Of a stretch of DNA of 64,000 bases, positions 25,970 through 38,850 are shown piece after piece. Numbering within the stretch: position 1 is the stretch's first letter; every line of letters starts with the position of its first letter. The translations under genes were made by a program, and so were the position numbers. Below the pieces are notes generated by a model. It was not told the origin of the DNA and made no database searches. It saw nothing but the letters and a program-made list of their open reading frames with translations. The DNA is from Synchiropus splendidus (Eukaryota > Chordata > Actinopteri > Syngnathiformes > Callionymidae): assembly GCF_027744825.2 (NCBI RefSeq), contig NC_071351.1:16505001-16569000 (forward strand). The letters are read 5' to 3'.

Positions 25970-27847
25970 TCCCTGCAAAGTTATGGCACAATGCGTAAAA
26001 CGCGTTTTCAGCCTGAGATAAGGTCGATTCCGGAACTCCATACATAAAAATGTTGATAACTTTGGAAAAACACATCACACAGGTTAGATTTGATGTGCAA
26101 CTACTAGAAAGACCCTTTCTGCCATAGCGGTAGGTTCAAATTTCATGTTCGGAAGCTTCCATGCAAAGTTATGGCACATTGCAGACAACGCGTTTTCAGC
26201 CTGAGATAAGGTCGATTCTGGAACGCCAAACAAAAAAATGTTGATAACTTTCGGAAAACACTTCAGACAGCTTAGATTTGATGTGCAACTACTAGAAAGA
26301 CCCTTTCTGCTATAGTGGGACGTGAAAATTTCATGTTCTGAAGCTTCCCTGCAAAGTTATGGCACAATGCAGAAAACGCGTTTTCAGCATGAGATAAGGT
26401 GGGTTCCGGAACGCCAAACATAAAAATGTTGATAACTTTCGAAAACACCTCAGACAGCTTAGATTTGATGTGCAAATACTAGAAAGACCCTTTCTGCTAT
26501 AGTGGGACGTGAAAATTTCATGTTCTGAAGCTTCCCTGAAAAGTTATGGGACAATGCAGAAAACGATTTTTCATCCTGAGATAAGGTCGATTCCGGAACG
26601 CCAAACATAAAAATGTTGATAACTTTGGAAAAACACTTCAGACAACATAGAATTGATGTGCAACTACTAGAAAGACCCTTTCTGCTATAGTGGGAGGTGA
26701 ACATTTCATGTTCTGAAGCTTCCCTGCAAAGTTATGGCACAATGCAGAAAATGCGTTTTCAGCTTGAGATAAGGTGGGTTTCGGAACGCCAAACATATAA
26801 ATGTTGATAACTTTCGAAAAACACTTCAGACAGCTTAGATTTGATGTGCAAATACTAGAAAGACCCTTTCTGCTATAGTGGGACGTGAAAATTTCACGTT
26901 CTGAAGCTTCCCTGCAAAGTTATGGCACAATGCGTAAAACGCGTTTTCAGCCTGAGATAAGGTCGATTCCGGAACTCCATACATAAAAATGTTGATAACT
27001 TTGGAAAAACACATCACACAGGTTAGATTTGATGTGCAACTACTAGAAAGACCCTTTCTGCCATAGCGGTAGGTTCAAATTTCATGTTCGGAAGCTTCCA
27101 TGCAAAGTTATGGCACATTGCAGACAACGCGTTTTCAGCCTGAGATAAGGTCGATTCTGGAACGCCAAACAAAAAAATGTTGATAACTTTCGGAAAACAC
27201 TTCAGACAGCTTAGATTTGATGTGCAACTACTAGAAAGACCCTTTCTGCTATAGTGGGACGTGAAAATTTCATGTTCTGAAGCTTCCCTGCAAAGTTATG
27301 GCACAATGCAGAAAACGCGTTTTCAGCATGAGATAAGGTGGGTTCCGGAACGCCAAACATAAAAATGTTGATAACTTTCGAAAACACCTCAGACAGCTTA
27401 GATTTGATGTGCAAATACTAGAAAGACACTTTCTGCTATAGTGGGACGTGAAAATTTCATGTTCTGAAGCTTCCCTGCAAAGTTATGGGACAATGCAGAA
27501 AACGATTTTTCATCCTGAGATAAGGTCGATTCCGGAACGCCAAACATAAAAATGTTGATAACTTTGGAAAAACACTTCAGACAACATAGAATTGATGTGC
27601 AACTACTAGAAAGACCCTTTCTGCTATAGTGGGAGGTGAACATTTCATGTTCTGAAGCTTCCCTGCAAAGTTATGGCACAATGCAGAAAATGCGTTTTCA
27701 GCTTGAGATAAGGTGGGTTTCGGAACGCCAAACATATAAATGTTGATAACTTTCGAAAAACACTTCAGACAGCTTAGATTTGATGTGCAAATACTAGAAA
27801 GACCCTTTCTGCTATAGTGGGACGTGAAAATTTCACGTTCTGAAGCT
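25970..27847 (+). repeat. 939-bp tandem duplication (five monomers, twice)
   Basis: Copy 1 spans about 25,970-26,908 and copy 2 about 26,909-27,847. Both contain GGAACTCCATAC (26,032; 26,971), CACACAGGTTAG, CCATAGCGGTAGG, GGCACATTGCAG and ACATAGAATTGATG at a constant offset of 939 bp (5 x 188 minus 1). The few differences include CTTTCTGC preceded by GACCC in copy 1 and GACAC in copy 2. Confidence 0.88.
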
Positions 27848-29822
27848 TCCCTGCAAAGTTATGGGACAATGCAGAAAACGATTTTTCATCCTGAGATAAG
27901 GTCGATTCCGGAACGCCAAATATAAAAATGTTGATAACTTTGGAAAAACACTTCAGACAGCTTAGATTTGATGTGCAACTACTAGAAAGACCCTTTCTGC
28001 TATAGTGGGAGGTGAAAATTTCATTTTCTGAAGCTTCCCTGCAAAGTTATGGTACAATGCGTAAAACGCATTTTCAGCCTGAGATAAGGTCGATTCCGGA
28101 ACGCCAAACATAATAATGTTGATAACTTTGGCAAAACACTTCAGACAGCTTAGATTTGATGTGCAACTACTAGAAAGACCCTTTCTGCTATAGTGGGAGG
28201 TGAAAATTTCATGTTCTAAAGGTTCCCTGCAAAGTTATTGCACAATGCGTAAAACGCGTTTTCAGCCTGAGATAAGGTCGATTCCGGAACGCCATACATA
28301 AAAATGTTGATAACTTTGGAAAAACACATCAGACAGCTTAGATTTAATGTGCAACTACTAGAAAGACCCTTTCTGCCATAGCGGGAGGTTAAAATTTCAT
28401 GTTCGGAAGCTTCCATGCAAAGTCATGGCACAATGCAGACAACGCGTTTTCAGCCAGAGATAAGGTGGGTTCCGGAACGCCAAACATAAAAATGTTGATA
28501 ACTTTCGAAAAACACTTCAGACAGCTTAGATTTGATGTGCAACTACTAGAAAGACCCTTTCTGCTATAGTGGGAGGTGAACATTTCATGTTCTGAAGCTT
28601 CCCTGAGAAGTTATGGCACAATGCAGAAAACGCGTTTTCAGCCTGAGATAAGGAAGGTTCCGGAACGCCAAGCGTAAAAATGTTGATAAGTATTTAAAAA
28701 CACTTCAGACAGCTTAGATTTGATGTGCAACTACTAGAAAGACCCTTTCTGCGATAGTGGGAGGTGAACATTTCATGTTCTGAAGCTTCCCTGCAAAGTT
28801 ATGGCACAATGCAGAAAACGCGTTTTCAGCTTGAGATAAGGTGGGTTCCGGAACGCCAAACATAAAAATGTTGATAACTTTGGAAAAACACTTCAGACAG
28901 CTTAGATTTGATGTGCAACTACTACAAAGACCCTTTCTGCTATGGTGGGAGGTGAAAATTTCATTTTCTGAAGCTTCCCTGCAAAGTTATGGTACAATGC
29001 GTAAAACGCATTTTCAGCCTGAGATAAGGTCGATTCCGGAACGCCAAACATAAAAATGTTGATAACTTTGGAAAAACACTTCAGACAGCTTAGATTTGAT
29101 GTGCAACTACTAGAAAGACCCTTTCTGCTATAGTGGGAGGTGAAAATTTCATGTTCTAAAGGTTCCCTGCAAAGTTATTGCACAATGCGTAAAACGCGTT
29201 TTCAGCCTAAGATAAGGTCGATTCCAGAACGCCATACATAAAAATGTTGATAACTTTGGAAAAACACATCAGACAGCTTAGATTTGATGTGCAACTACTA
29301 GAAAGACCCTTTCTGCCATAGCGGGAGGTTAAAATTTCATGTTTGGAAGCTTCCATGCAAAGTCATGGCACAATGCAGAAAACGCGTTTTCAGCCTGAGA
29401 TAAGGTCGATTCCGGAACCCCAAACATAAAAATGTTGATAACTATGGAAAAACACTTCAGACATCTTAGATTTGATGTGCAACTACTAGAAAGACCCTTT
29501 CTGCTATAGTGGGAGGTTAAAATTTCATGTTCGAAAGCTTCCATGCAAAGTTATGGAACAATGCAGACAACGCGTTTTCAGCCTGAGATAAGGTCGATTC
29601 TGGAACGCCAAACATAAAAACGTTGATAACTTTCGGAAAACACTTCAGACAGCTTAGCTTTGATGTGCAACTATTAGAAAGACCCTTTCTGCTAAAGTGG
29701 GAGGTGAACATTTCATGTTCTGAAGCTTCCCTGCAAAGTTATGGCAAAATGCAGAAAACGCGTTTTCAGCTTGAGATAAGGTCGATTCTGGAACGCCAAA
29801 CAAAAAAATGTTGATAATTTTC

Positions 29823-32426
29823 GAAAAACACTTCAGACAGCTTAGATTTGATGTGCAACTACTAGAAAGACCCTTTCTGCTATAGTGGGAGGTTAAAATT
29901 TCATGTTCGAAAGCTTCGATGCAAAGTTATGGCACAATGCAGAAAACGCGTTTTCAGCCTGAGATAAGGTCGATTCCGGAACCCCAAACATAAAAATGTT
30001 GATAACTATGGAAAAACACTTCAGACATCTTAGATTTGATGTGCAACTACTAGAAAGACCCTTTCTGCTATAGTGGGAGGTTAAAATTTCATGTTCGTAA
30101 GCTTTCATGCAAACTTATGGCACAATGCAGACATTGCGTTTTCAGCCTGAGATAAGGTCGATTCTGGAAGGCCAAACATAAAAATGTTGATAACTAAGAC
30201 AGCTTAGATTTGATGTGCAGCTACTAGAAAGACCCTTTCTGCTATAGTGGGACGTGAAAATTTCATGTTCTGAAGCTTCCCTGCAAAGTTATGGGACAAT
30301 GCAGAAAACGATTTTTCATCCTGAAATAAGGTCGATTCCGGAACGCCAAACATAAAAATGTTGATAACTTTGGAAAAACACTTCAGACAGCTTAGATTTG
30401 ATGTGCAACTACTAGAAAGACCCTTTCTGCTATAGTGGGAGGTGAAAATTTCATGTTCTAAAGGTTCCCTGCAAAGTTATTGCACAATGCGTAAAACGCG
30501 TTTTCAGCCTAAGATAAGGTTGATTCCGGAACGCCATACATAAAAATGTTGATAACTTTGGAAAAACACATCAGACAGCTTAGATTTGATGTGCAACTAC
30601 TAGAAAGACCCTTTCTGCCATAGCGGGAGGTTAAAATTTCATGTTCGGAAGCTTCCATGCAAAGTCATGGCACAATGCAGTCAACGCGTTTTCAGCCAGA
30701 GATAAGGTGGGTTCCGGAACGCCAAACATAAAAATGTTGATAACTTTCGAAAAACACTTCAGACAGCTTAGATTTGATGTGCAACTACGAGAAAGACCCT
30801 TTCCGCTATATTGGGAGGTTAAAATTTCATGTTCTGAAGCTTCCCTGAGAAGTTATGGCACAATGCAGAAAACGCGTTTTCATCCTGAGATAAGGTCGAT
30901 TCCGGAACGCCAAAAATAAAAATGTTGATAACTTTGGAAAAACACTTCAGACAGCTTAGATTTGATGTGCAACTACTAGAAAGACCCTTTCTGCTATAGT
31001 GGGACGTGAAAATTTCATGTTCTGAAGCTTCCCTGCAAAGTTATGGGACAATGCAGAAAACGATTTTTCATCCTGAGATAAGGTCGATTCCGGAACGCCA
31101 AACATAAAAATGTTGATAACTTTGGAAAAACACTTCAGACAGCTTAGATTTGATGTGCAACTACTAGAAAGACCCTTTCTGCTATAGTGGGAGGTTAAAA
31201 TTTCATGTTCGAAAGCTTCGATGCAAAGTTATGGCACAATGCAGAAAACGCGTTTTCAGCCTGAGATAAGGTCGATTCCGGAACCCCAAACATAAAAATG
31301 TTGATAACTATGGAAAAACACTTCAGACATCTTAGATTTGATGTGCAACTACTAGAAAGACCCTTTCTGCTATAGTGGGAGGTTAAAATTTCATGTTCGT
31401 AAGCTTTCATGCAAACTTATGGCACAATGCAGACATTGCGTTTTCAGCCTGAGATAAGGTCGATTCTGGAAGGCCAAACATAAAAATGTTGATAACTAAG
31501 ACAGCTTAGATTTGATGTGCAGCTACTAGAAAGACCCTTTCTGCTATAGTGGGACGTGAAAATTTCATGTTCTGAAGCTTCCCTGCAAAGTTATGGGACA
31601 ATGCAGAAAACGATTTTTCATCCTGAAATAAGGTCGATTCCGGAACGCCAAACATAAAAATGTTGATAACTTTGGAAAAACACTTCAGACAGCTTAGATT
31701 TGATGTGCAACTACTAGAAAGACCCTTTCTGCTATAGTGGGAGGTGAAAATTTCATGTTCTAAAGGTTCCCTGCAAAGTTATTGCACAATGCGTAAAACG
31801 CGTTTTCAGCCTAAGATAAGGTTGATTCCGGAACGCCATACATAAAAATGTTGATAACTTTGGAAAAACACATCAGACAGCTTAGATTTGATGTGCAACT
31901 ACTAGAAAGACCCTTTCTGCCATAGCGGGAGGTTAAAATTTCATGTTCGGAAGCTTCCATGCAAAGTCATGGCACAATGCAGTCAACGCGTTTTCAGCCA
32001 GAGATAAGGTGGGTTCCGGAACGCCAAACATAAAAATGTTGATAACTTTCGAAAAACACTTCAGACAGCTTAGATTTGATGTGCAACTACGAGAAAGACC
32101 CTTTCCGCTATATTGGGAGGTTAAAATTTCATGTTCTGAAGCTTCCCTGAGAAGTTATGGCACAATGCAGAAAACGCGTTTTCATCCTGAGATAAGGTCG
32201 ATTCCGGAACGCCAAAAATAAAAATGTTGATAACTTTGGAAAAACACTTCAGACAGCTTAGATTTGATGTGCAACTACTAGAAAGACCCTTTCTGCTATA
32301 GTGGGACGTGAAAATTTCATGTTCTGAAGCTTCCCTGCAAAGTTATGGGACAATGCAGAAAACGATTTTTCATCCTGAGATAAGGTCGATTCCGGAACGC
32401 CAAACATAAAAATGTTGATAACTTTG
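29823..32426 (+). repeat. 1,302-bp tandem duplication with shared 14-bp deletion
   Basis: Copies are 29,823-31,124 and 31,125-32,426. Both hold GAAAGCTTCGATGC, GCAGACATTGCG, GGAAGGCCAAAC, GCAGTCAACGCG and CTTTCCGCTATATTGGG. In each, one monomer reads GATAACTAAGACAGC (30,187; 31,489), lacking 14 bases of the usual stretch between ATAACT and AGACAGC. This accounts for the period of 7 x 188 minus 14. Confidence 0.9.
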
Positions 32427-33444
32427 GAAAAACACTTCAGACAGCTTAGATTTGATGTGCAACTACTAGAAAGACCCTTTCTGCTATAGTGGGAGGTTAA
32501 AATTTCATGTTCTGAAGCTCCCCAGAAAAGTAAAGGCACAATGCAGAAAACGCGTTTTCAGCCAGAGATAAGGTGGGTTCCGGAACGCCAAACACAAAAA
32601 TGTTGATAACTTTCGAAAAACACTTCAGACAGCTTAGATTTGATGTGCAACTGCTTGAAAGACCCTTTCTGCTATAGTGGGAGGTGAACATTTCCTGTTC
32701 TGAAGCTTCCCTGCAAAGTTATGGCACAATGCAGAAAACGCGTTTTCAGCTTGAGATAAGGTGGGTTCCGGAACGCCAAACATCAAAATGTTGATAACTT
32801 TGGAAAAACACTTCAGACAGCTTAGATTTGATGTGCAACTACTAGAAAGACCCTTTCTCCTATAGTGGGAGGTGAAAAATTCATTTTCTGAAGCTTCCCT
32901 GCAAAGTTATGGCACAATGCGTAAAACGCGTTTTCAGCCTGAGATAAGGTTGATTCTGGAACGCCAAACATAAAAATGTTGATAACTTTCGAAAAACACT
33001 TCAGACAGCTTAGATTTGATGTGCAACTACGAGAAAGACCCTTTCTGCTATAGTGGGATGTGAAAATTTCATGTTCTGAAGTTTCCCTGCAAAGTTATGG
33101 GACAATGCAGAAAACGATTTTTCATCCTGAGATAAGGTCGATTCCGGAACGCCAAAAATAAAAATGTTGATAACTTTGGAAAAACACTTCAGACAGCTTA
33201 GATTTGATGTGCAACTACTAGAAAGACCCTTTCTGCTATAGTGCGAGGTGAACATTTCATGTTCTGACGCTTCCCTGCAAAGTTATGGCACAATGCATAA
33301 AACGCGTTTTCAGCTTGAGATAAGGTGGGTTCCGGAACGCCAAACATAAAAATGTTGATAACTTTGGAAAAACACTTCAGACAGCTTAGATTTGATGTGC
33401 AACTACTAGAAAGACCCTTTCTCCTATAGTGGGAGGTGAAAATT

Positions 33445-36400
33445 TCATTTTCTGAAGCTTCCCTGCAAAGTTATGGCACAATGCGTAAAACGCGTTTTCA
33501 GCCTGAGATAAGGTCGATTCCGGAACGCCAAACATAAAAATGTTGATAACTTTGGAAAAACACATCAGACAGCTTAGATTTGATGTGCAACTACTAGAAA
33601 GACCCTTTCTGCTATAGTGGGAGGTTAAAATTTCATGTTCTAAAGGTTCCCTGCAAAGTTATGGCACAATGCAGAAAACGCGTTTTCAGCTTGAGATAAG
33701 GTGGGTTCCGGAACGCCAAACATAAAAATGTTGATAACTTTGGAAAAACACTTCAGACAGCTTAGATTTGATGTGCAACTACTAGAAAGACCCTTTCTGC
33801 TATAGTGGGAGGTCAAAATTTCATGTTCTGAAGCTTCCCATGGAAAGTTATTTGACAATGAAGAAAACGAATTTTCATCCTGAGATAAGGTCGATTCCGG
33901 AACGCCAAACATAAAAATGTTGATATCTTTCGAAAAACACTTCAGACAGCTTAGATTTGATGTGCAACTACTAGAAAGACCCTTTCTGCTATAGTGGGAC
34001 GTGAAAATTTCATGTTCTGAAGCTTCCCTGCAAAGTTATGGCACAATGCAGAAAACACGTTTTCAGCATGAGATAAGGTGGGTTCTGGAACGCCAAACAT
34101 AAAATGTTGATAACTTTCGAAAACACTTCAGACAGCTTAGATTTGATGTGCAAATACTAGAAAGACCCTTTCTGCTATAGTGGGATGTGAAAATTTCATG
34201 TTCTGAAGCTTCCCTACAAAGTTATGGCACAATGCAGACAACGCGTTTTCAGCCTGAGATAAGGTCGATTCTGGAACGCCAAAACAAAAAAAAGTTGATA
34301 ACTTTCGAAAAACACTTCAGACAGCTTAGATTTGATGTGCAACTGCTTGAAAGACCCTTTCTGCTATAGTGGGAGGTGAACATTTCATGTTCTGAAGCTT
34401 CCCTGCAAAGTTATGGCACAATGCAGAAAACGCGTTTTCAGCTTGAGATAAGGTGGGTTCCGGAACGCCAAACATAAAAATGTTGATAACTTTGGAAAAA
34501 CACTTCAGACAGCTTAGATTTGATGTGCAACTACTAGAAAGACCCTTTCTCCTATAGTGGGAGGTGAAAATTTCATTTTCTGAAGCTTCCCTGCAAAGTT
34601 ATGGCACAATGCGTAAAACGCGTTTTCAGCCTGAGATAAGGTCGATTCTGGAACGCCAAACACAAAAATGTTCATAACTTTGGAAAAACACTTCAGACAG
34701 CTTAGATTTGATGTGCAACTACTAGAAAGACCCTTTCTGCTATAGTGGGAGGTGAAAATTTCATTTTCTGAAGCTTCCCTGCAAAGTTATGGGACAATGC
34801 AGAAAACGATTTTTCATCCTGAGATAAGGTCGATTCCGCAACGCCATAAAATTAAAAATGTTGATAACTTTGGAAAAACACTTCAGACAGCTTAGATTTG
34901 ATGTGCAACTACTAGAAAGACCCTTTCTGCTATAGTGGGATGTGAAAATTTCATGTTCTGAAGCTTCCCTACAAAGTTACGGGAGAATGCAGAAAACGAT
35001 TTTTCATCCTGAGATAAGGTCGATTCCGGAACGCCAAACATAAAAATGTTGATAACTTTGGAAAAACAATTCAGACAGCTTAGATTTGATGTGCAGCTAC
35101 TAGAAAGACCCTTTCTGCTATAGTGGGAGGTGAACATTTCATTTTCTGAAGCTTCCCTGCAAAGTTATGGCACAATGCGTAAAACGCGTTTTCAGCCTGA
35201 GATAAGGTCGATTCCGGAACGCCAAACATAAAAATGTTGATAACTTTGGAAAAACACATCAGACAGCTTAGATTTGATGTGCAACTACTAGAAAGACCCT
35301 TTCTGCTATAGTGGGAGGTTAAAATTTCATGTTCTAAAGGTTCCCTGCAAAGTTATGGCACAATGCAGAAAACGCGTTTTCAGCTTGAGATAAGGTGGGT
35401 TCCGGAACGCCAAACATAAAAATGTTGATAACTTTGGAAAAACACTTCAGACAGCTTAGATTTGATGTGCAACTACTAGAAAGACCCTTTCTGCTATAGT
35501 GGGAGGTCAAAATTTCATGTTCTGAAGCTTCCCATGGAAAGTTATTTGACAATGAAGAAAACGAATTTTCATCCTGAGATAAGGTCGATTCCGGAACGCC
35601 AAACATAAAAATGTTGATATCTTTCGAAAAACACTTCAGACAGCTTAGATTTGATGTGCAACTACTAGAAAGACCCTTTCTGCTATAGTGGGACGTGAAA
35701 ATTTCATGTTCTGAAGCTTCCCTGCAAAGTTATGGCACAATGCAGAAAACACGTTTTCAGCATGAGATAAGGTGGGTTCTGGAACGCCAAACATAAAATG
35801 TTGATAACTTTCGAAAACACTTCAGACAGCTTAGATTTGATGTGCAAATACTAGAAAGACCCTTTCTGCTATAGTGGGATGTGAAAATTTCATGTTCTGA
35901 AGCTTCCCTACAAAGTTATGGCACAATGCAGACAACGCGTTTTCAGCCTGAGATAAGGTCGATTCTGGAACGCCAAAACAAAAAAACGTTGATAACTTTC
36001 GAAAAACACTTCAGACAGCTTAGATTTGATGTGCAACTGCTTGAAAGACCCTTTCTGCTATAGTGGGAGGTGAACATTTCATGTTCTGAAGCTTCCCTGC
36101 AAAGTTATGGCACAATGCAGAAAACGCGTTTTCAGCTTGAGATAAGGTGGGTTCCGGAACGCCAAACATAAAAATGTTGATAACTTTGGAAAAACACTTC
36201 AGACAGCTTAGATTTGATGTGCAACTACTAGAAAGACCCTTTCTCCTATAGTGGGAGGTGAAAATTTCATTTTCTGAAGCTTCCCTGCAAAGTTATGGCA
36301 CAATGCGTAAAACGCGTTTTCAGCCTGAGATAAGGTCGATTCTGGAACGCCAAACACAAAAATGTTCATAACTTTGGAAAAACACTTCAGACAGCTTAGA

Positions 36401-36832
36401 TTTGATGTGCAACTACTAGAAAGACCCTTTCTGCTATAGTGGGAGGTGAAAATTTCATTTTCTGAAGCTTCCCTGCAAAGTTATGGGACAATGCAGAAAA
36501 CGATTTTTCATCCTGAGATAAGGTCGATTCCGCAACGCCATAAAATTAAAAATGTTGATAACTTTGGAAAAACACTTCAGACAGCTTAGATTTGATGTGC
36601 AACTACTAGAAAGACCCTTTCTGCTATAGTGGGATGTGAAAATTTCATGTTCTGAAGCTTCCCTACAAAGTTACGGGAGAATGCAGAAAACGATTTTTCA
36701 TCCTGAGATAAGGTCGATTCCGGAACGCCAAACATAAAAATGTTGATAACTTTGGAAAAACAATTCAGACAGCTTAGATTTGATGTGCAGCTACTAGAAA
36801 GACCCTTTCTGCTATAGTGGGAGGTGAACATT
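33445..36832 (+). repeat. 1,694-bp tandem duplication (nine monomers, twice)
   Basis: Copies span about 33,445-35,138 and 35,139-36,832. Shared markers are CTTCCCATGGAAAG with TTATTTGACAATGAAG, GTTGATATCTTTCG, a monomer with ACATAAAATGTTG (one A-run shortened), CTGCTTGAAAGACC, ATGTTCATAAC, CGCAACGCCATAAAATT and TTACGGGAGAATG, all at offset 1,694 (9 x 188 + 2). I saw one clear difference: CAAAAAAAAGTTG (about 34,285) against CAAAAAAACGTTG (about 35,979), so this is a recent event. Confidence 0.9.
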
Positions 36833-38837
36833 TCATGTTCTGAAGCTTCCCTGAGAAGTTATGGCACAATGCAGAAAACGCGTTTTCAGCCTGAGATAAG
36901 GTGGGTTCCGAAACGCCAAACGTAAAAATGTTGATAACTTTGGAACAACATTTCAGACAGCTTAGATTTGATGTGCAACTACTAGAAAGACCCTTTCTGC
37001 TATAGTGGGAGGAGAAAATTTCATGTTCTAAAGGTTCCCTGCAAAGTTATGGCATAATGCGTAAAACGCGTTTTCACCCTTAGATAAGGTCGATTCCGGA
37101 ACGCCAAACATAAAAATGTTGATAACTTTAAAAAAACACTTCAGACAGCTTAGATTTGATGTGCAACTACTAGAAAGACCTTTTCTGCTATAGTCGGAGG
37201 TGAAAATTTCATGTTCTGAAGCTTCCTTGCAAAGTTATGGCACAATGCAGAAAATGCGTTTTCAGCCTGAGATAAGGTCGATTCCGGAACGCCAAACATA
37301 AAAATGTTGATAACTTTGGAAAAGCACTTGAGACAGCTTAGATTTGATGTGCAACTACTAGAAAAACCCTTTCTGCTATAGTGGGAGGTGAAAATTTCAT
37401 TTTCTGAAGCTTCCCTCCAAAGTTATGGCACAATGCGTAAAACGCGTTTTCAGCCTGAGATAAGGTCGATTCCGGAACGCCAAACATAAAAATGTTGATA
37501 ACTTTGGAAAAAGACTTCAGACAGCATAGTGTTGATGTGCAACTACTAGAAAAACCCTTTCTGCTATAGTGGGAGGTGAAAATTTCATGTTCTGAAGCTT
37601 CCTTGCAAAGTTATGGCACAATGCAGAAAATGCGTTTTCAGCCTGAGATAAGGAAGGTTCTGGAACACCAAACATAAAAATGTTGATAACTTTGGAACAA
37701 CATTTCAGACAGCTAAGATTTGATGTGCAACTACTAGAAAAGACCCTTTCTGCTATAGTGGGAGGTGAAAATTTCATGTTCTGAAGCTTCCCTGGAAAGT
37801 TATGGGACAATGCAGAAAACGCATTTTCATCCTGAGATTGGGTCGATTCCAGAACGCCAAACATAAAAATGTTGATAAATTTGGAACAACATTTAAGACA
37901 GCTTAGATTTGATGTGCAACTACTAGAAAGACCCTTTCTGCTATAGTGGGAGGTGAAAATTTCATTTTCAAAAGCTTCGCTGCAAAGTTATGGCACAATG
38001 CGTAAAACGCGTTTTCAGCCTGAGATAAGGTCGATTCCGGAACGCCAAACATAAAAATGTTGATAACTTTGGAAAAACACTGCAGGCAGCTTAGATTTGA
38101 TTTGCAGCTACTAGAATTACCCTTTCTGCTATAGTGGGAGGTGAAAATTTCATGTTCTGAAGCTTCCATGCAAAGTTATGGCACAATGCGTAAAACGCGT
38201 TTTCAGCCTGAGATAAGGTCGATTCCGGAACGCCAAACATAAAAATGTTGATAACTTTGGAAAAACACTTCAGACAGCTTAGTGTTGATGTGCAACTACT
38301 AGAAAAACCCTTCCTGCTATAGTGGGAGGTGAAAATTTCATTTTCTGAAGCTTCCCTGCAAAGTTATTGCACAATGCGTAAAACTCGTTTTCAGCCTGAG
38401 ATAAGGTCGATTCCGGAACGCCAAACATAAAAATGTTGATAACTTTGGAAAAACACTTCAGACGGCTTAGATTTGATGTGCAACTACGAGAAAGCCCCTG
38501 TCTGTTATAGTGGGAGTCGAAATTTCATGTTCTGAAGCTTCCCTGCAAAGTTAAGGAACAATGAAGAAAACGCGTTTTCAGCCTGAGATAAGGTGGGTTC
38601 CGGAATGCCAAACATGAAAATGTTGATAACTTTGGAAAAACACTTCAGAAAGCACAGTGTCGATGTGCAACTACTAGAAAGACCCTTTCTGCTATAGTGG
38701 GACGTTAAAATTTCATGTTCGAAAGCTTCCATGCAAAGTTATGGCACAATGCAGACAACGCGTTTTCAGCCTGAGATAAGGTCGATTCTGGAAAGCCAAA
38801 CATAAAAATGTTGATAACTTTCGAAAAACACTTCAGA

Positions 38838-38850
38838 GGGGAAGGGAAAT
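38838..38850. other. Filler at left breakpoint of the inverted block
   Basis: The forward monomer stops after CTTCAGA at 38,831-38,837. Purine-rich bases GGGGAAGGGA follow that fit neither strand of the monomer. The reverse-strand monomer then starts with a doubled AATTTT before AACCTCCCACT. This is the only non-satellite sequence I find in the window and is typical of an end-joining scar. Confidence 0.7.

Larger units (their letters stand above)
19190..38837 (+). repeat. Right domain A: second-kind monomers, forward
   Basis: About 104 monomers lack the left-family markers. Common forms combine GCAGAAAACGCG with GGTGGGTTCCGG, or GCGTAAAACGCG with GGTCGATTCCGG. A third form has GGGACAATGCAGAAAACG followed by ATTTTTCATCCTGAG. 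Class order is less regular than in the left domain. Structure comes from overlapping block duplications, listed separately. The last forward monomer is cut after CTTCAGA at about 38,837. No gene lies here. Confidence 0.85.

Noticed and set aside
30187..30215. Junction of a foreign insertion at the GATAACTAAGACAGC monomer
   Set aside because: Both sides are in normal monomer order and 14 bases are simply missing; nothing is inserted.
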